Below, piece after piece: positions 60,168 to 64,000 of a DNA stretch of 64,000 bases (the stretch's first letter is position 1; each line of letters starts with the position of its first letter). A program made the translations under genes and the position numbers. The notes below the pieces were generated by a model, which saw only the letters and a list, made by a program, of their open reading frames with translations, had not been told where the DNA came from and did not search any database. The DNA comes from Nymphaea colorata (taxonomy: Eukaryota > Streptophyta > Magnoliopsida > Nymphaeales > Nymphaeaceae), in NCBI RefSeq assembly GCF_008831285.2, contig NC_045139.1:3501704-3565703 (forward strand). Reading direction: 5' to 3'.

Positions 60168-62263
60168 CTATGATCTAGCTTGCTTGGTATCTGATGGGAG
60201 CTGCGTTGATGCCTCCATGGCGTGCTGCGCGTAGAACAGCTGCTGTGCGTGCGGTGTTGGCTCGCCGTAATCGTACGCTAAGTGGGCAGCTGGGTGCAGA
60301 GGATGACGATAACCAGCGTACTGCTGTTGGTCAGGAGCATGAATGAATGGGGACGAGGCAAGCGGCATAGCTGCAGAGCTGGCAGCTGTTCTGTACAAAT
60401 TTCCGGAAAATTCAGGACGTGGAGCAGGGCGAGAGGAGGAAGATGGAGGTGGTGCTGCTGTATATGACAGGGTGGGAGGGTCTTTTCCTTGTGGAGGCAA
60501 TGGAGCCACCATTGGTTTGTTTGCAGGGTCCGCCATGGCGGACTGGTAGGCCGCCAAATTGAAGGCCTGGTTCTGCCGCATAGCCATGGCTGATGCTTGC
60601 GGATGCAGGAAGTACATGGGGATCTGCTGATCAACTTGTTGCTGCTGAGGCTGCTGCTGATGCTGAGGCTGGTGGTGATGAATTTGGTAGAATGAAGGCA
60701 TGGGTGGTGGGGGGATTGAGGCTGCCGCCGCCGATGCCTGGTGGTGGAGATAGTGATACTCTGGTGGAAGTGCCTGCGGCACAAGGAACCCGTGGTCCGT
60801 AGAGTACTGCATCTGTACCCTGTAATTCTGATCAGGAAGCTCTCGTTTGGGTTCGGCAACAGCCGGATGGTTACCTGGAGAGGTCGCCGGAAACCTTCCC
60901 GGGTCCTGATAGTACATAGATTTAGGCGGAGGTGGAGGATTGTCCCTGGGAAAGAGCAAAAAACAGCACGATGAACCGCTTCAATACCTTGTGATTCAAA
61001 AACTAACAAATTTCAAAGATTTCTTAGCATTTCTAACTACAAAATTTCGGGATTCTCCATGATCTCAGAAACAGAAACCCAAAATCGCCCTTGAAGCGTA
61101 TAAGCTAGGATCAATCTGAAATCATCCGAATTTGCATCTTATGCTGACAAATGAAAATCTTCAACCTCTAGACATAATCAAATAATACCACAGATTGTTC
61201 TTTTTTCCGATCAGCTGAAAACCTGAAATTTTTCTCGTTTTTATGTCGCACCAATTCCACAAGTACGGATTTTCCGACCTTAAACCCTACTTCAGCAGAA
61301 CCCAACCAAAGAGGTTCATAAACGAATAACTATGTAAAAGAGAAGAGGGATATGAAAACAGAGGCGACTGTACCTGGCCGGGACCTCCGGCTCCGGCGGA
61401 GGCTTTACGGCCTCCGGACCCAGCCCCATCTGTCCGAACTGCTCCTCCACGCCGGCAAGACCGGCGGAGATGCCCCTACCAGTCGGATCCTCCGTCCTGA
61501 CCCTGATCGGCGGCAGGTTCGATACCGAAGGCGCGGACGACGTCGACCCGAACGACGACGATGTCTCCAACTTCGGCGAGTCCGGCACCGACTGCACCTC
61601 CGCCTTGGCGGTTTTTCCGGTGACGCTGCCTTCCCCGTTGATGGAATCCTGGCGATCCCAGTCGACGGGGTGGCCGCTGCCGGAGTCGAGGCCGAGGAGG
61701 CAATCGACCGAGGTGGCAGAGTCGGAGAAATTGCGGGGGAGTCCGGCAGTACCGTTGAGGGCGTCGACAAACCAGGACTCAGCCTTGGAGTCTTCGAGGA
61801 GGGAGCCGAGGCTGGAGGCTGCGTCGGGTTTGGCCGGGAAAAGGAAGAGGCGGAGGCGGGAAGGCCGAGGGGAGGCCTGGCAGCGGTCGTACTCATCGAT
61901 CATGTTCTCAAGGTCGTCATCGGTGGTGACCGAGATGAGGGAGTCAAGGTCCTCGTTGGGAAGCTGATACTTGAGGGAGAAGCTCCTGCCGGAGAGCAGG
62001 AGGCGGGAGAGGCGGGAGGAGAGGTCGGCTAGGGAAGAGTGGCGGTCGACGAGGACGATGCGCGTCTCCCCGCCGACGTAGCAGAGGCACTTATCGTGCG
62101 GGCGGGGGACGATCCGGCCGCCGTAGCTGCACATGAGGCGGAGCTTGCCGCCAGCCGTGGGAGGGGCGTCCTCCCAACGGTAGGGCTCCGAGCGAGGAGA
62201 GGAGTCTATGGAGTCCGCGTAGACTGCGGGTTCCGGCTCCATTGCCGGAGTGGCCTTTGCCAT
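60168..62263 (-). CDS. PB1-domain (octicosapeptide/Phox/Bem1p) protein
   Basis: Two exons on the - strand, 62263-61374 and 60945-60168 (TGA), join in frame across a 428-bp intron to give 555 aa. Residues about 40-130 form a PB1 domain. It begins KLRLMCSYGGRIVPRPHDKC and has the acidic OPCA segment LPNEDLDSLISVTTDDDLEN. PB1 domains make head-to-tail protein contacts; the acidic segment suggests a type I surface. The rest looks disordered: a Ser-rich middle (about 220-260), Pro runs, and a His/Gln-rich stretch (about 384-404, HHHQPQHQQQPQQQQ). The tail contains PIPMYFLHPQ-like and YDYGEP segments typical of this plant family. The role is unknown; such proteins are thought to be cytosolic or nuclear adaptors. 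The start was chosen as the first ATG in frame with the domain. GC content is much higher than in the flanks, mainly in exon 1. Confidence 0.9.
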
Positions 62264-64000
62264 CCGGTGATGGCGATGGTGGTGGTGGTAGCGCCGGTGG
62301 CGGTGGCGATGGTTCTCTGGCCTCTGAGCAGCGTCTACGCAGAGGTCGCGCGCTCTTCCTTTTTATCAGCTGCCGCCCTTCACCATTTCTTCGCTTTAAG
62401 CGGAGGCTCACTGTGCGTATGCGTGCACGCACAGTTGCATGTGGGTGAGTAGGCTGAAATTAAAATTTTAAATTATTTATTGGTGAAAAAACTGGATGAC
62501 CTAGTCGCCCTTTTCCTTGAACGGATAGGCACAATGGGTCGGGTATATTGACCCGAGTCCAAAGTAAATTGGTCTCAGATTAGATCTGAGTTGGAGGTAT
62601 AAGTACCAGATCCAGATCCAGGTCCATACGTAGCCTAAATAATGAAAAATCACAGCCATAAGAAATTGCGATATAAAGTATATAAAGTCAGTAACAGTCG
62701 CAGAATGTTTTAATTTATTAATTTTAAATGCCCTAAAATAAAAATTGAAGTAATAAGGAGCACATGCACATGGTCGAGAATTTAGTTGTAATCTTTTAGA
62801 CGTACTAACAAAAACAACAACAAAAAATGTTTTAAAATGTTTTTTTTTTCAAAATTTAAGTGGAAAAAGCTGCCGGTATGATTGTTTCACGTTAAATTCA
62901 TTGTTTCCATATCTAATCATCCTAACGTTGTAGACTCGTAAAGTTCTCATTAAATCAGGTCTACATATTTATTTGACTTTATTACAAAAAAATCTTGGAA
63001 ATTTTGAGCTCATATTTATGTTTAGATTGTATTAGAAAAAGAATATAAATTAATAGTTAATTTCATAAAGACATACACAGCATAATAGAGGTCATATTTA
63101 TTGACATTGCAATCTAATGGATCTTATAAAATTTAGCACCAAAATTAAGTTTGGGGCATGTAAATGAGTACGAAATCTAAGCAAATAGTTTGCATTAAAA
63201 AAAAACACAGATTTCTAATTCTAAATAATTTTTAGGGAGTTATACGTAATTTTGAGTTGGTTTTTTATTGTTAGATTGGAAAAAGGAGGAGGATGATATT
63301 GTAATTGTCCTCGATGGGTACTTCCGTAATTTTCCGTACTAACTTGCTGAGGCGATAGTGATGGTGGTGGGGCCCACTCCAGGTGCTGCTTTCCTTCAGT
63401 ACAGCTAACATGGCAATAGACGATTTTCTCCTGAAATTACCGTAAAAGTGCCCAAAATATATATATATAACAGTGGAACTGTCATGTATTTAAGTTATAT
63501 ACCTTCTAGTTTTTTCTTTTTTCTCCTTCGACTTTTTGAAGGTTACATATTTTATGTTTGCTAACCATACTACATCCGGTTTATAATTTACTCATAAGGT
63601 GTGAAGTCCTTAATTTTTTCAATTTTCTCCTTTAAAAACTCATTCTAAGATTTTTTTTTTTTTTTTTTGTAAAGGGAAGGTTTTGATCTTTGCTAATTGT
63701 TTGTGAAGGCACTTTCCATGATATGCGTTAACATGGGAAAATAAGTTTCAATATTTTACCAAATGGATGTTTTGATAATTTTAAAAAGGTAAAATTTTTC
63801 CAAGTTCTACTTTTTCCATTAGGTGGCAAACTCCCTCAAGGACCGTCGAGTTAGCTCGAATCGCCTACAAATTTGGCCATGAGTCAAGCTTTGGGCTGAT
63901 TGGCCTTGACTTGCTCGGAGTCGCTAGATTCTACTATAGTAAATATACAATATGATTATTTCAATACTTGACTGAGTCAATGAATTAACTCGCTGATCTA
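62264..64000. other. Upstream region of the PB1 gene and AT-rich flank
   Basis: 62264-62450 is GC-rich with GGTGGTGG runs on the + strand and is probably 5' UTR/promoter of the PB1 gene. 62450-63830 is AT-rich non-coding. 63838-63920 holds a short CGAGTTAGCTCGA-type stretch like the repeats at 34743 and 55195. No gene seen. Confidence 0.5.

Noticed and set aside
60278-61009. 243-codon - strand frame overlapping the PB1 gene
   Set aside because: Alternative frame of the Pro/His/Gln-rich exon 2; the low-complexity sequence keeps several frames open.
61352-62032. Arg/Gly/Glu-rich + strand frames
   Set aside because: Antisense shadows of the GC-rich PB1 exon 1.

Overview
This is nuclear DNA from a flowering plant. 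The genes have many exons with GT-AG introns, the proteins match plant-specific families, and the gene-poor stretches hold plant-type repeats: long (TA)n arrays, MITEs, a chromovirus-type LTR retrotransposon, a TRIM-like mini-retroelement and a LINE fragment. The sequence alone does not let me name the species or say monocot or eudicot.

Layout from left to right: (1) the last exons of a + strand, probably beta-propeller (WD40-like) gene that starts outside the window; (2) a complete + strand gene for a plastid-type metallo-beta-lactamase-fold protein (6422-10165), preceded by a broken tandem copy of its own promoter, first exon and start of exon 2; (3) a - strand BRO1-domain (BROX-like) gene (14342-18215); (4) a repeat-rich spacer; (5) a + strand MurG-like glycosyltransferase gene with a transit-peptide-like N-terminus (24532-29077); (6) a long repeat zone (about 29.1-40.6 kb) with a LINE fragment, a MITE, a GAGCTC-rich element, a TRIM-like element and an inverted-repeat cluster; (7) a + strand NAL1-type trypsin-fold protease gene (40642-45039); (8) a 4.08-kb Ty3/gypsy chromovirus with a perfect 5-bp target duplication and a decayed, internally deleted coding region (46126-50204); (9) another gene-poor spacer; (10) a - strand PB1-domain gene (60168-62263).

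The host genes do not form an operon or obvious pathway. Two of them (metallo-hydrolase and MurG) look plastid-targeted. BROX is endosomal/ESCRT-associated by family, and the NAL1-like protein belongs to a family of growth-regulating proteases. I reconstructed exon boundaries by hand from GT-AG sites, reading-frame continuity and remembered family sequences, so single-base errors at splice sites are possible. The most noteworthy items are the angiosperm MurG gene with an ambiguous first intron, the tandem partial duplication in front of the metallo-hydrolase gene, the NAL1-like gene whose triad spacing matches rice, the TRIM-like element, and the chromovirus with its target duplication still readable.
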